The position numbers were made by a program, and so were the translations under genes. Below the pieces are notes generated by a model. The model was not told the origin of the DNA and did not search any database. It saw nothing but the letters and a program-made list of their open reading frames with translations. From assembly GCF_902499115.1 (NCBI RefSeq), contig NZ_CABVPN010000001.1, positions 310,001 through 374,000 of the forward strand: a DNA stretch of 64,000 nt, in the 5' to 3' direction. This document shows positions 8,059 through 16,360 of the stretch, one piece after another (within the stretch, counting starts at the first letter, position 1; each line of letters begins with the position of its first letter). This DNA is from Burkholderia diffusa (GTDB lineage: Bacteria > Pseudomonadota > Gammaproteobacteria > Burkholderiales > Burkholderiaceae).

Positions 8059-8676
8059 TCAGTCGACCAGCAGCTTCAGGTCGTGAACCCACGGGCCGGG
8101 GCCCTGGCCGTCGCGCACGAACAGGCGCAGCTTGCCGTCGCGGTCGAACACGTAGCTCGCGGCGGTGTGATCCATCGTGTAGCTGCCGGGCGTCTTGCCG
8201 GGCACCTTCGCGTAGTACACGCGGAAATCCTTCGTGACCTTCTTGAGCGCCGCTTCGTCGGCAGGCCGCAGGCCGATGAACGACGGATCGAACGCGGGCA
8301 CGTACTGGCCGAGCAGCGCCGGCGTGTCGCGCTCCGGATCGACGGTGACGAACAGCACCTGCACGCGCTTCGCGGCGTCGGGCCCGAGCTGCTTCAGTGC
8401 TTCAGACAGTTCGGCCATCGTCGTCGGGCACACGTCCGGGCAGTGCGTATAGCCGAAGAACATCACGACCGCACGGCCCTTGAAGTCGGCGAGCGTGCGT
8501 ACCTTGCCCGTCGTGTCGGGCAGCGAGAAATCGCTGCCGAACTGCGTGTTGCCGGTGATGTCGAGATTCTGGAACTTCGGCGCGTTGTCGCAGCCGGCGA
8601 GCAGCGTGGCTGCCGCGAATGCGCACGCGAGCATCCAGCCTTGGCGCGCGCGGCGCCCGAACCATGAATGGAGCAT
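8059..8676 (-). CDS. Sco1/SenC-family copper chaperone for cytochrome oxidase
   Basis: A 205-residue lipoprotein: hydrophobic N-terminus with lipobox LLAGC, then a thioredoxin fold with the copper-binding CxxxC in GYTHCPDVCPTT. The distal His is in SYTMDHTAASYVFDRDG. Sco proteins load copper into the CuA site of oxidase subunit II. The ATG at 8676 is preferred over a TTG three codons earlier, although neither has a strong ribosome binding site. It is the last gene of the run surf1, sco-like, ctaA, ctaB, sco. Confidence 0.93.
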   Translation of the reverse strand: MLHSWFGRRARQGWMLACAFAAATLLAGCDNAPKFQNLDITGNTQFGSDFSLPDTTGKVRTLADFKGRAVVMFFGYTHCPDVCPTTMAELSEALKQLGPDAAKRVQVLFVTVDPERDTPALLGQYVPAFDPSFIGLRPADEAALKKVTKDFRVYYAKVPGKTPGSYTMDHTAASYVFDRDGKLRLFVRDGQGPGPWVHDLKLLVD

Positions 8677-8694
8677 TGCGTTCAAACCGTGCGG

Positions 8695-9597
8695 TTACAC
8701 GCCGAGCAGCGGGCGTGCATAGTGATCGACGAGCAGCGCGGCGAACAGCAGCGACAGATAGACGATCGAGTAGCGGAAAGCCTTGCGGGCGAGTTCATCC
8801 GAATAGTCGCGGTGGATCTTCCAGGCATAGGCGAGGAACACCGCGCCGAGCAGCACCGCGCTCGTCAGGTAGACGGCCCCGCTCATCCCCGAGATGAACG
8901 GCATCAGCGTGACCGCGAACAGGATCACCGTGTACAGCAGGATGTGCAGCCGCGTGAATTTCTCGCCGTGCGTGACGGGCAGCATCGGCAGGCCCGCGTT
9001 TTCATAATCCTTGCGGCGATACAGCGCGAGCACCCAGAAATGCGGCGGCGTCCACACGAAGATGATCAGCACGAGGATCCAAGCATCGCCGGGCACCGCG
9101 CCGGTGACCGCGGCCCAGCCGAGCGCCGGCGGCATCGCGCCCGATGCGCCGCCGATCACGATGTTCTGCGGCGTCATCGGCTTGAGCAACAGCGTGTAGA
9201 TCACCGCGTAGCCGACGAAGGTGGCGATCGTCAGCCACATCGTCAGCGGGTTCGTGAACGTATAGAGCGTCCATGCGCCGACGCTGCCGAGCACGGCCGA
9301 GAACAGCAGGATCTGCGGGGTCGTGATCTCGCCGCGCGCGGACGGACGCCATGCGGTGCGCCGCATCATCGCGTCGATCTTCTGTTCGACGAGGCAGTTG
9401 ATCGCGAACGCCGCGCCGGCCAGCAGCCAGATGCCGACGGTGCCGCCGATCAGCACATGCCACGGCACCATGCCCGGCGTCGCGAGAAACATGCCGATCA
9501 CCGCACAGAACACCGCAAGCTGCGTGACACGCGGCTTCGTCAGCGCCATGTACTGAGAAAACCGGCTACCGGGCGATTGGGAAAGGGTGCTTTGCAT
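8695..9597 (-). CDS. ctaB: Protohaem IX farnesyltransferase (haem O synthase)
   Basis: 300 residues, UbiA-type prenyltransferase with about nine membrane segments. The motif [19 protein letters not shown] carries the NxxxDxxMxRT signature for prenyl diphosphate binding, and [27 protein letters not shown] is typical of CyoE/CtaB. It farnesylates haem B to haem O; the adjacent ctaA then makes haem A for the aa3 oxidase. The start [10 protein letters not shown] gives the usual family length. It lies 8 bases downstream of ctaA. Confidence 0.96.
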
Positions 9598-9605
9598 GGG
9601 GGCGG

Positions 9606-10718
9606 TCACGCCGGGGCGGCGTCGCGCGCGGGCTGCGCGACACGGCCGGGGCGGCTTGAAAGGATGCGAAAGTTTAACATGACGACGAGCAGCAGCAGGA
9701 TCGCGGCGCCGCCGTTGTGCGCGACGGCGACCGGCAGCGGCCACTGCAGCACGATGTTGGTCAGGCCCGTCAGGAACTGCAGCAGGACCACCAGCAGCAC
9801 GCCGTTCGCGGGCCGGCGCAGCGACTCGAAGCGGCGCATCTTCAGCGCGAATGCGACCAGGAACGCGACCACGACGAACGCGAACGTGCGGTGCGTCCAG
9901 TGGATCGCGACCAGCGCGTCCTGCGTGATCGCGTCGCCATCCTTCGTCATGCCGAGCGCGCGCCACAGATGGAAGCCCTGCTCGAAATTCATCGGCGGAA
10001 TCCACTGACCGTTGCAGGTGGGGAAGTCGGTACACGCGAGCACCGCGTAGTTGGTGCTCACCCAGCCGCCGAGCGCGATCTGCACGACCAGCAGCACCAG
10101 CGCCGCGAGCGCGGCCGCGCGGTAGCGGCCGGCCTCCGGGTCATGCGACGGCAGCGGCGTCTGCCGCGCCGCGAGCCAGCCGAGCGTGCCGAGCAGCGTG
10201 AGGCCGAGCAGCAGGTGCGTCGTGACAATCACCGGCTGCAGCTTCATCGTGACCGTCCACGCGCCGAACACGCCCTGCACGACGATCAGCAGCAAGAGGC
10301 TCGTCGGCCACCACGGCGACACGTGCAGCGGGCGGCGGCGCAACCGCGCGGACCACGCAATCACGACCTGCGCGATGATCAGCACGCCGATCGCCATCGC
10401 GAAATAACGGTGGATCATCTCGATCCACGCCTTCGTCATGCTGACGGGGCCGGTCGGCATCGCCTGGTGCGCGGCCGTGATCGCGGCGTGCGCGATGAAC
10501 GGCGACGACGTGCCGTAGCAGCCGGGCCAGTCCGGGCAGCCGAGGCCCGAATCGGTCAGCCGCGTGAAGCCGCCGAACATCACGAGATCGAGGGTCAGGA
10601 ACGTGGTGATCCACACCAGCTTGCGGAACTTGTCGTCGTCGGCCTTGACCCACACGTACGACAGCGGCAGCAGCGCGATGCAGAGGCCGATCAGGCCGAG
10701 TTGCAGTAGATACGACAT
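9606..10718 (-). CDS. ctaA: Haem A synthase (COX15/CtaA family)
   Basis: 370 residues with eight predicted membrane segments. Family motifs include [21 protein letters not shown] near the N-terminus, [12 protein letters not shown], and the haem-ligand histidines in VTTHLLLGL and [11 protein letters not shown]. It oxidises the C8 methyl of haem O to the formyl group of haem A. It sits between the Sco-like gene and ctaB, reproducing the haem O to haem A to oxidase pathway. Two extracytoplasmic cysteine pairs are visible (GCPDWPGC and ACTDFPTC). Confidence 0.96.
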
Positions 10719-10743
10719 TGAATGGTTGCCTCGTCGTCTCGCC

Positions 10744-11370
10744 TTAGCCGATGCTCGACCACTTCAGCAGCTTCGTGACGTCCGCCTTGATCTTGCTGGG
10801 GTTCGGGTCCTTCGGGAAACGCATCATCAGGTTGCCGTTCGGATCGACCATGTAGATGTGGTCGCTGTCCTTGGTGCCGGCTTCTGCCGGCAGCCACGCA
10901 GCGACCGCGGCCGGATCGGCGACCAGCCGGCGCGTGTCCGGATAGGCCTCCAGCACCTTCGGCGGTACCGCGCCCGCATCGCTGCGCAGCCATACCATCG
11001 TGATCCGGTGCCGCTCGCCCGCCTGCGTGACGCGGACCTGGCGCATGAAGTAGAGCTTTTGCGCGCAGGCGTCATCGCACGCGCTGCGGTCGGTCATCAC
11101 GAACAGCCACACGCCGCGCAGCGACGACAGCGGTACCGTCTTGCCGGCTTCGTCGGTCACCTGCAGGTCGGCCGGGATCGGCCGCTGCGGCTCGATCAGC
11201 GTGCCGTAGTTGGTCGAGCCGCCCTTCGGCTTGATCACGTAATAGGTGAAGTACGACGCGATGATCGGTGCTGCGCACACGAGACCCAGCAGCACGAGCA
11301 TCCAGCGGCCGCGCTTGCGGGCCGCGGGCGAAATCGGCGCTGAGGCCGGACCCCGACGGGAAGATTGCAT
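10744..11370 (-). CDS. Membrane-anchored Sco-like thioredoxin-fold protein
   Basis: 208 residues: one N-terminal membrane anchor (WMLVLLGLVCAAPIIASYF), then a thioredoxin-like domain with a CxxxC pair in ACDDAC. A later segment reads HIYMVDPNGNLMMRFP. The pattern resembles Sco chaperones, but spacing and surroundings have diverged. It is always cytochrome-oxidase-linked here, between surf1 and ctaA. The likely role is copper or thiol chemistry during oxidase assembly (inferred). The ATG at 11370 is used; an in-frame TTG two codons earlier is possible. Confidence 0.82.
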   Translation of the reverse strand: MQSSRRGPASAPISPAARKRGRWMLVLLGLVCAAPIIASYFTYYVIKPKGGSTNYGTLIEPQRPIPADLQVTDEAGKTVPLSSLRGVWLFVMTDRSACDDACAQKLYFMRQVRVTQAGERHRITMVWLRSDAGAVPPKVLEAYPDTRRLVADPAAVAAWLPAEAGTKDSDHIYMVDPNGNLMMRFPKDPNPSKIKADVTKLLKWSSIG

Positions 11371-11430
11371 GGACAAATCAGACCTCTCGAAACGAACCCG
11401 CGGCGCGTGCGCCGCGTCCTGTCATGGCGC

Positions 11431-12141
11431 TCACGCGCCGGCCGATTTCTTCGCCGCACGCCGCGCGGCGTACAGGCCGAAACCGAGCGCGGCAGCCGCC
11501 ATGGCCCACCACTGAAACATGTAACCGTAATTGCGCTCGACGCCGGTCGTCGCCGCCGGCCAGTCGCGCACGAGCTTGTCGCCATCGTCGCTCGTCTGCT
11601 GGATCACGAACGGCTGCAGCGGCAGCCCCGTTTCCTTCGCATACGCGGCGACGTCCAGGTTCTGCCGGATCTTCTGGTGCGCGGCCGAGCCGCCTTCGCC
11701 AAGCTCGAACGCGCGCGACGCATCGGCCCGCGCGATGCCTTCGATCTCGATGTCGCCATCCGGCGTCGAAAACGGCTCGATCGCCGTGCGATCGGCGATG
11801 TTGCGCGGCAGCCAGCCGCGGTTCACCAGCACGACGCCGCCGCCCGAGAGTTTAAACGGCATCACGACGTAAAAACCCGGCTGGTCGTTATACGGCCGAT
11901 TGTCGAGGAACACCGCTTGCTCCGGCAGGAAGCGCCCCCTGGCCCGCACGCGATGGAACTCGATCGACGCGAGCGGAATCGGCTGCGCACCGACGTCGAC
12001 GGGCACCGCGTGCTCGTAGCGCACGATGCTCGCCTGCAGCGCCTCCTTCTGATGCGCACGGTCGCGCTGCCAGAACCCGAGGCGAATCGTGACCGCGACG
12101 ATGGCGAGTATCAGCAGCGCAGGCAGCCAGCGGATCCTCAT
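11431..12141 (-). CDS. SURF1 family cytochrome oxidase biogenesis protein
   Basis: 236 residues with the two-membrane-helix SURF1 layout: TM1 near the start (WLPALLILAIVAVTIRLGFWQ, family motif LGxWQ) and TM2 near the end (WWAMAAAALGFGLYAARR). A periplasmic domain contains VLVNRGWLPR and NYGYMFQWWAMA. SURF1 helps insert haem a into subunit I. The start MRIRWLPAL at 12141 is used; an in-frame ATG at 12162 would add seven residues. It is first in the surf1, sco-like, ctaA, ctaB, sco run. Confidence 0.93.
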   Translation of the reverse strand: MRIRWLPALLILAIVAVTIRLGFWQRDRAHQKEALQASIVRYEHAVPVDVGAQPIPLASIEFHRVRARGRFLPEQAVFLDNRPYNDQPGFYVVMPFKLSGGGVVLVNRGWLPRNIADRTAIEPFSTPDGDIEIEGIARADASRAFELGEGGSAAHQKIRQNLDVAAYAKETGLPLQPFVIQQTSDDGDKLVRDWPAATTGVERNYGYMFQWWAMAAAALGFGLYAARRAAKKSAGA

Positions 12142-12179
12142 CGGGCCACCCGCGAGACGCATTCGCGAAAGCGAAGTGC

Positions 12180-12189
12180 GATAATTATC
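12180..12189. promoter_or_regulatory. Palindromic -10-like element between surf1 and the twin-TM gene
   Basis: GATAATTATC is a perfect 10-bp palindrome, so each strand presents GATAAT toward its gene. It sits midway in an 84-base divergent gap. A GNRA-type hairpin sequence TTCGC-GAAA-GCGAA precedes it at 12162-12175. -35 elements are weak on both sides. Confidence 0.4.
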
Positions 12190-12225
12190 CTCTTCCTTTC
12201 GAATTGCCGTCGTCCGGTTCGCGTC

Positions 12226-12435
12226 ATGCACATCCTCGTTCCCATCGCCTTCGTCCTCATCGTCGCCAGCATGGGCTCGGCGCTCTACTTCATGATGCAA
12301 GACCGCGGCCACACGAAACGCATGGTGTGGTCGCTTGCCACCCGCGTCGGGCTGTCGGTCTCGCTGTTCCTGTTCATCCTGTTCGCGAACTGGATGGGCT
12401 GGATCCATTCGACCGGCCTGCCGATCGGGCGTTGA
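12226..12435 (+). CDS. Small twin-transmembrane protein
   Basis: 69 residues with two hydrophobic helices (ILVPIAFVLIVASMGSALYFMM and VGLSVSLFLFILFANWMGWI) joined by a charged loop (QDRGHTKRM). This matches the short twin-TM family commonly found inside betaproteobacterial cytochrome oxidase loci. It is encoded on the opposite strand to all other oxidase genes here. The function is not known; a role in oxidase assembly or stability is inferred from location. It ends before the bidirectional hairpin at 12594-12623. Confidence 0.85.
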   Translation: MHILVPIAFVLIVASMGSALYFMMQDRGHTKRMVWSLATRVGLSVSLFLFILFANWMGWIHSTGLPIGR

Positions 12436-12593
12436 TGCATTCGTGCCGGCGGTCACCGTGACCGCCGCGACCGCTGTGACATTTCGCCGCACAACGGCGC
12501 CACCAAGCAAAAGCGCCGCCTGACGAAGTCGCGGCGGCGCCGGGTTGGCGTTGAGCGCAGGCAACCAGCCGCTGCCCCGTCCCCGCCAATGAA

Positions 12594-12623
12594 AACGGCC
12601 CGCGCATCGCTGCGCGGGCCGTT
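12594..12623. terminator. Hairpin terminator between twin-TM gene and coxC
   Basis: AACGGCCCGCGCA-TCGC-TGCGCGGGCCGTT, a 13-bp perfect stem directly after the coxC stop codon side and downstream of the plus-strand gene. An A run precedes it, which gives a U tract on the minus strand. Confidence 0.75.
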
Positions 12624-12630
12624 CCTGCAT

Positions 12631-13488
12631 TTACAGCCAGTAGACGACGACGTACAGGCCGAGCCAGACGACGTCGACGAAGTGCCAGTACCATGCGGCG
12701 CCTTCGAATGCGAAGTGGTGATCGGGCTTGAAGTGGCCGCGGATCATCCGCACCAGCACCACCGCGAGCATCGTGCCGCCGAGGAACACGTGGAAGCCGT
12801 GGAAGCCCGTCAGCAGGAAGAAGGTCGAGCCGTACACGCCCGAGTTCAGCGTCAGGTTCAGTTCGTTGTACGCGTGGTAGTACTCGAAGCCCTGCATGAA
12901 CAGGAAGCAGACACCGAGCACGAGCGTCGCGGCCAGCCAGGCGATCGCCTTGTTGCGGTGATCGTCGCGCAGCGCGTGGTGCGACACCGTCAGCGTCGCA
13001 CCCGACGTCAGCAGGAATGCGGTGTTCAGCGTCGGGATCGGCCACGGGCCCATCGTCTTGAAATGACCGGCGAGGGCAGCGGGGCCTTCGTTCGGCCACA
13101 CGGCGGAGAAGTCCGGCCAGATCAGCTTGTAGTCGAGGCTGCCGAGTTGGTGCAGCGCGATTTCACGCGCATAGAACAGCGCGCCGAAGAATGCGCCGAA
13201 GAACATGACTTCGGAGAAGATGAACCAGCTCATGCTCCAGCGGTACGACTTGTCGACGTTCTTGCCGTAATGACCGCCTTCCGACTCGGCGATCGCGTCG
13301 CCGAACCAGTGATACAGCGTGAAGAGCAACCACAGCAGGCCAAGCAGCGCCGTGTACGGAGCCCAGTCGTGACCGTTGATCCACAGCGCCACCGACGCGA
13401 GCATGACCAGCAGGCCGATGGCCGCGCTGATCGGATGCTGCGACGGATGCGGCACGAAATAGTACGGGGTCTGGTTTTGACCGCTCAT
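12631..13488 (-). CDS. coxC: Cytochrome c oxidase subunit III
   Basis: 285 residues with seven predicted helices. Family hallmarks include FIFSEVMFFGAFFGALFYARE, LTGFHGFHVFLGG and AWYWHFVDVVWLGLYVVVYWL at the C-terminus. Subunit III stabilises the catalytic core and proton uptake of the aa3 oxidase. A clear ribosome binding site (GGAG, spacing 8) precedes the ATG at 13488. It is the last structural gene of the minus-strand oxidase run and is followed by a strong hairpin. Confidence 0.96.
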   Translation of the reverse strand: MSGQNQTPYYFVPHPSQHPISAAIGLLVMLASVALWINGHDWAPYTALLGLLWLLFTLYHWFGDAIAESEGGHYGKNVDKSYRWSMSWFIFSEVMFFGAFFGALFYAREIALHQLGSLDYKLIWPDFSAVWPNEGPAALAGHFKTMGPWPIPTLNTAFLLTSGATLTVSHHALRDDHRNKAIAWLAATLVLGVCFLFMQGFEYYHAYNELNLTLNSGVYGSTFFLLTGFHGFHVFLGGTMLAVVLVRMIRGHFKPDHHFAFEGAAWYWHFVDVVWLGLYVVVYWL

Positions 13489-13627
13489 GCTTGATTCTCC
13501 ACTTCAGTCCAATTTGTGTACCGGAAACCGCTCCGGCTTTATTTCTTGCACGGCGCGTGCCGCCGCCGCTCTTTCCCGCACGCAGCGCCCGGGCGCCACG
13601 CACTGCATTCTTTCGTGGCCGCGGGCC

Positions 13628-13828
13628 TCAACCCACGACCGCGCGCACGATCAGGATCAGCACGCCGATGAACACACCGGCCGCGATCAACGCGACGATC
13701 AGCACGTGCAGCGGATTGAGCTGCGTCGCGTCGGCCTCCAGGTCGCGCCGCTTGCGCACCCCGAAGAACGACCACAGCACCGCTTTCACCGCCTGGCCGA
13801 ACGACCCGCTCCGCTTGGTCTCTGTCAC
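13628..13828 (-). CDS. DUF2970 small membrane protein
   Basis: 66 residues starting at GTG: a short amphipathic lead (FGQAVKAVLWSFFGVRKRRDLE) and one C-terminal helix (VLIVALIAAGVFIGVLILIVRAVVG). This is the DUF2970 pattern, regularly located between ctaG and coxC in betaproteobacteria. Function is unknown; probably a small oxidase-associated membrane factor. It starts 16 bases after ctaG. Confidence 0.87.
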   Translation of the reverse strand: MTETKRSGSFGQAVKAVLWSFFGVRKRRDLEADATQLNPLHVLIVALIAAGVFIGVLILIVRAVVG

Positions 13829-13844
13829 CGCCCCGTCTCCGTCG

Positions 13845-14453
13845 TCATGCGTCCGGCTTCGCCGCGCCCTGCGCCGCCGTCTTGCGCGGTGCCGGCGCCG
13901 GCGCGGCCGGCGTGTTCAGCTCGAAGAACGTGTACGACAGCGTGATCGTCTTCACGTCCTTCGGCAGCTTCGGATCGATCACGAACACCACCGGCATCTT
14001 GCGCGACTCGTTCGCGGCCAGCGTCTGTTGCGTGAAGCAAAAACATTCGATCTTCTTGAAGAATTCCGTTGCCTGCTTCGGCGCGTAGCTCGGAATCGCT
14101 TGCGCCACCATCGGCCGGCCCTGCCCGTTGGTCACGTCGTACACGATCGTCGTCAGCTCGCCCGGATGCACGTCGAGGCTGTTGTGCTCCGGCTTGAACC
14201 CGAGCGGGCCGCGCGCATTCGCATCGAACTCGACCGACACCGTGCGGCTGTAGTCGACCTGCGAGTTCTTCGCCTCGCGTTCGCTGACATCGCGCTGCAC
14301 CAGGTTGTTGATGCCGGTGATCTGGCAAATCGCGCGATACATCGGAATCAGCGCGAAGCCGAAGCCGAACATCAGTCCGGCCACGACGAAGAGCTTCATC
14401 AGCATCGAACGATTGAACGCGCGATCGACGGCGCCCTCTTCCGGCTTCGACAT
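13845..14453 (-). CDS. ctaG: Cytochrome c oxidase assembly protein CtaG (Cox11 family)
   Basis: 202 residues: one N-terminal helix (LMKLFVVAGLMFGFGFALIPMYRAICQITGI) and an immunoglobulin-like periplasmic domain. The Cox11 copper-binding motif FFKKIECFCFTQQTL contains the CFCF pair. Cox11 delivers copper to the CuB site of subunit I. A C-terminal Ala/Pro-rich tail follows (PAAPAPAPRKT). It lies between the 46-residue assembly protein and DUF2970 in the oxidase operon. Confidence 0.95.
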   Translation of the reverse strand: MSKPEEGAVDRAFNRSMLMKLFVVAGLMFGFGFALIPMYRAICQITGINNLVQRDVSEREAKNSQVDYSRTVSVEFDANARGPLGFKPEHNSLDVHPGELTTIVYDVTNGQGRPMVAQAIPSYAPKQATEFFKKIECFCFTQQTLAANESRKMPVVFVIDPKLPKDVKTITLSYTFFELNTPAAPAPAPRKTAAQGAAKPDA

Positions 14454-14488
14454 ACGACTACTTCCTCGCTACTGCGTCAGTTGCTGCA

Positions 14489-14629
14489 TCAGTGAGTGGA
14501 CAGCCACCACTGCTTGATCACGACACCCACAAAAAAAACGGCGGCGATGACGAGCAGGATGAGGCCGAGCCGCTTGTTGCCCGCGCGAATCTGCTCGGGC
14601 GTTCGTCTTTCTTGTGGATTCCGGTTCAT
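14489..14629 (-). CDS. Cytochrome oxidase small assembly protein (46 aa)
   Basis: 46 residues: a charged N-terminal part (MNRNPQERRTPEQIRAGNKR) followed by one helix (LGLILLVIAAVFFVGVVIKQWW). It sits between ctaD and ctaG on the same strand with short gaps, the usual position of the 'cytochrome oxidase small assembly protein' of betaproteobacteria. Function is unproven. It is easily missed because of its size; the helix with its positively charged lead and its conserved position are the evidence. Confidence 0.8.
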   Translation of the reverse strand: MNRNPQERRTPEQIRAGNKRLGLILLVIAAVFFVGVVIKQWWLSTH

Positions 14630-14669
14630 CTTAAACTTCGCTGAAACTTCGATTCGGCGCCCGCCGCGC

Positions 14670-14688
14670 CTGCCTGCACGGCAGGCAG
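14670..14688. other. Stem-loop downstream of ctaD
   Basis: CTGCCTGC-ACG-GCAGGCAG, an 8-bp perfect stem in the 80-base gap after the ctaD stop codon. There is no T-tract, so it is more likely an mRNA 3'-end stabiliser or partial attenuator than a full terminator, since ctaG transcription must continue. Confidence 0.45.
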
Positions 14689-14709
14689 CGACGGAACGCC
14701 AAGTGAAAC

Positions 14710-16317
14710 TTATTCGACGTGCGGCGGTTGCTCGAACGTGTGGAAGGGAGCCGGGCTCGGCACCGTCCACTCGAGGCCGGTCGCGCCATCCCACGGCTTG
14801 TCCGACGCCTTTTCCAGCTCGCCGCCGCCACGGTAGGCCGGCAGCGCGACCGCGAACAGGAAGTACACCTGCGCGAGGCCGAAGCCGAATGCACCGATCG
14901 TCGCTACCTGGTTGAAGTCCGTGAACTGCGCCGGGTAGTCCGCATAGCGGCGCGGCATGCCCGCGAGACCGACGAAGTGCATTGGGAAGAACGTCAGGTT
15001 GAAGAAGATCATCGACGCCCAGAAGTGGATCTTGCCGCGCGTCTCGTTGTACATCCAGCCCGTCCACTTCGGCGCCCAGTAGTACCAACCCGCGAACAGC
15101 GCGAATAGCGAACCGGCCACCAGCACGTAGTGGAAGTGCGCCACCACGAAGTAGGTGCCGTGATACTGGATGTCGAGCGGCGCCATCGCCAGCATCAGGC
15201 CCGTCAGACCGCCGAACGTGAACACGAACAGGAAGCCGATCGCGAACAGCATCGGGGTTTCGAACGTCATCGAGCCGCGCCACATCGTCGCGAGCCAGTT
15301 GAACACCTTCACACCCGTCGGCACCGCGATCAGCATCGTCGCGTACATGAAGAACAGCTGGCCGGTGACCGGCATGCCCGTTGCGAACATGTGGTGCGCC
15401 CAGACCATGAACGACAGGATCGCGATCGAAGCCGTCGCGTACACCATCGAGCTATAGCCGAACAGCGTCTTGCGTGCGAACGCCGGGATCACCTGCGACA
15501 CGATCCCGAACGCCGGCAGAATCATGATGTACACCTCGGGGTGGCCGAAGAACCAGAAGATGTGCTGGTACATCACCGGGTCGCCGCCGCCTGCCGCGTT
15601 GAAGAACGACGTGCCGAAGTGGCGGTCGAACAGCACCATCGTGATCGCGCCTGCCAGAACCGGCATCACGGCGATCAGCAGGTACGCGGTGATCAGCCAG
15701 GTCCATGCGAACATCGGCATCTTCATCAGCGTCATGCCCGGTGCGCGCATGTTCAGGATCGTCACGACGATGTTGATCCCGCCCATGATCGACGAAGCAC
15801 CCATGATGTGGACCGCGAAGATCGCGAAGTCCATGCCCGGGCCCATCTGCGTCGACAGCGGTGCGTACAGCGTCCAGCCGGCGGCCGTCGCGCCGCCCGG
15901 CGCGAAGAACGAACCGACCAGCAGCACGGCCGCGACCGGCAGCAGCCAGAAGCTGAAGTTGTTCATCCGCGCGAACGCCATGTCGGATGCGCCGATCTGC
16001 AGCGGAATCATCCAGTTCGCGAAGCCGACGAACGCCGGCATGATCGCGCCGAACACCATGATCAGGCCGTGCATCGTCGTGAGTTCGTTGAAGAACTCCG
16101 GACGCATGATCTGCAGGCCCGGCTCGAACAGCTCGGCACGGATGGCGAGCGCCATCACGCCGCCCGACAGGAACATGATGAACGAGAACAGCAGGTACAG
16201 CGTACCGATGTCCTTGTGGTTGGTGGCGAACAGCCAGCGCCGCCAGCCGTGCGGGGCTTCGTGCGCGTGGTCGTCGTGCGCGTGGTCCGCGGCTACGTCG
16301 TGCCCGATGCTAGACAT
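14710..16317 (-). CDS. ctaD: Cytochrome c oxidase subunit I (aa3 type)
   Basis: 535 residues with twelve predicted helices and an N-terminal His/Asp-rich tail (AADHAHDDHAHEAPHG). Haem and CuB ligands are visible in LTTMHGLIMVFG, WFFGHPEVYIMILPAFG, MVWAHHMFATG and VVAHFHYVLVAG. The HPEVY sequence, with the crosslinked His-Tyr pair, marks a type A haem-copper oxidase. It reduces oxygen to water and pumps protons. It lies 43 bases downstream of coxB. Confidence 0.97.
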   Translation of the reverse strand: MSSIGHDVAADHAHDDHAHEAPHGWRRWLFATNHKDIGTLYLLFSFIMFLSGGVMALAIRAELFEPGLQIMRPEFFNELTTMHGLIMVFGAIMPAFVGFANWMIPLQIGASDMAFARMNNFSFWLLPVAAVLLVGSFFAPGGATAAGWTLYAPLSTQMGPGMDFAIFAVHIMGASSIMGGINIVVTILNMRAPGMTLMKMPMFAWTWLITAYLLIAVMPVLAGAITMVLFDRHFGTSFFNAAGGGDPVMYQHIFWFFGHPEVYIMILPAFGIVSQVIPAFARKTLFGYSSMVYATASIAILSFMVWAHHMFATGMPVTGQLFFMYATMLIAVPTGVKVFNWLATMWRGSMTFETPMLFAIGFLFVFTFGGLTGLMLAMAPLDIQYHGTYFVVAHFHYVLVAGSLFALFAGWYYWAPKWTGWMYNETRGKIHFWASMIFFNLTFFPMHFVGLAGMPRRYADYPAQFTDFNQVATIGAFGFGLAQVYFLFAVALPAYRGGGELEKASDKPWDGATGLEWTVPSPAPFHTFEQPPHVE

Positions 16318-16360
16318 GAGAATCTCCTAATGCGAATACGTCGACTAACTCAGCGACACG

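Noticed and set aside
11371..11376. TTG start two codons earlier for the Sco-like gene.
   Set aside because: The ATG at 11370 is adequate and TTG is rare; no ribosome binding site favours the longer form.
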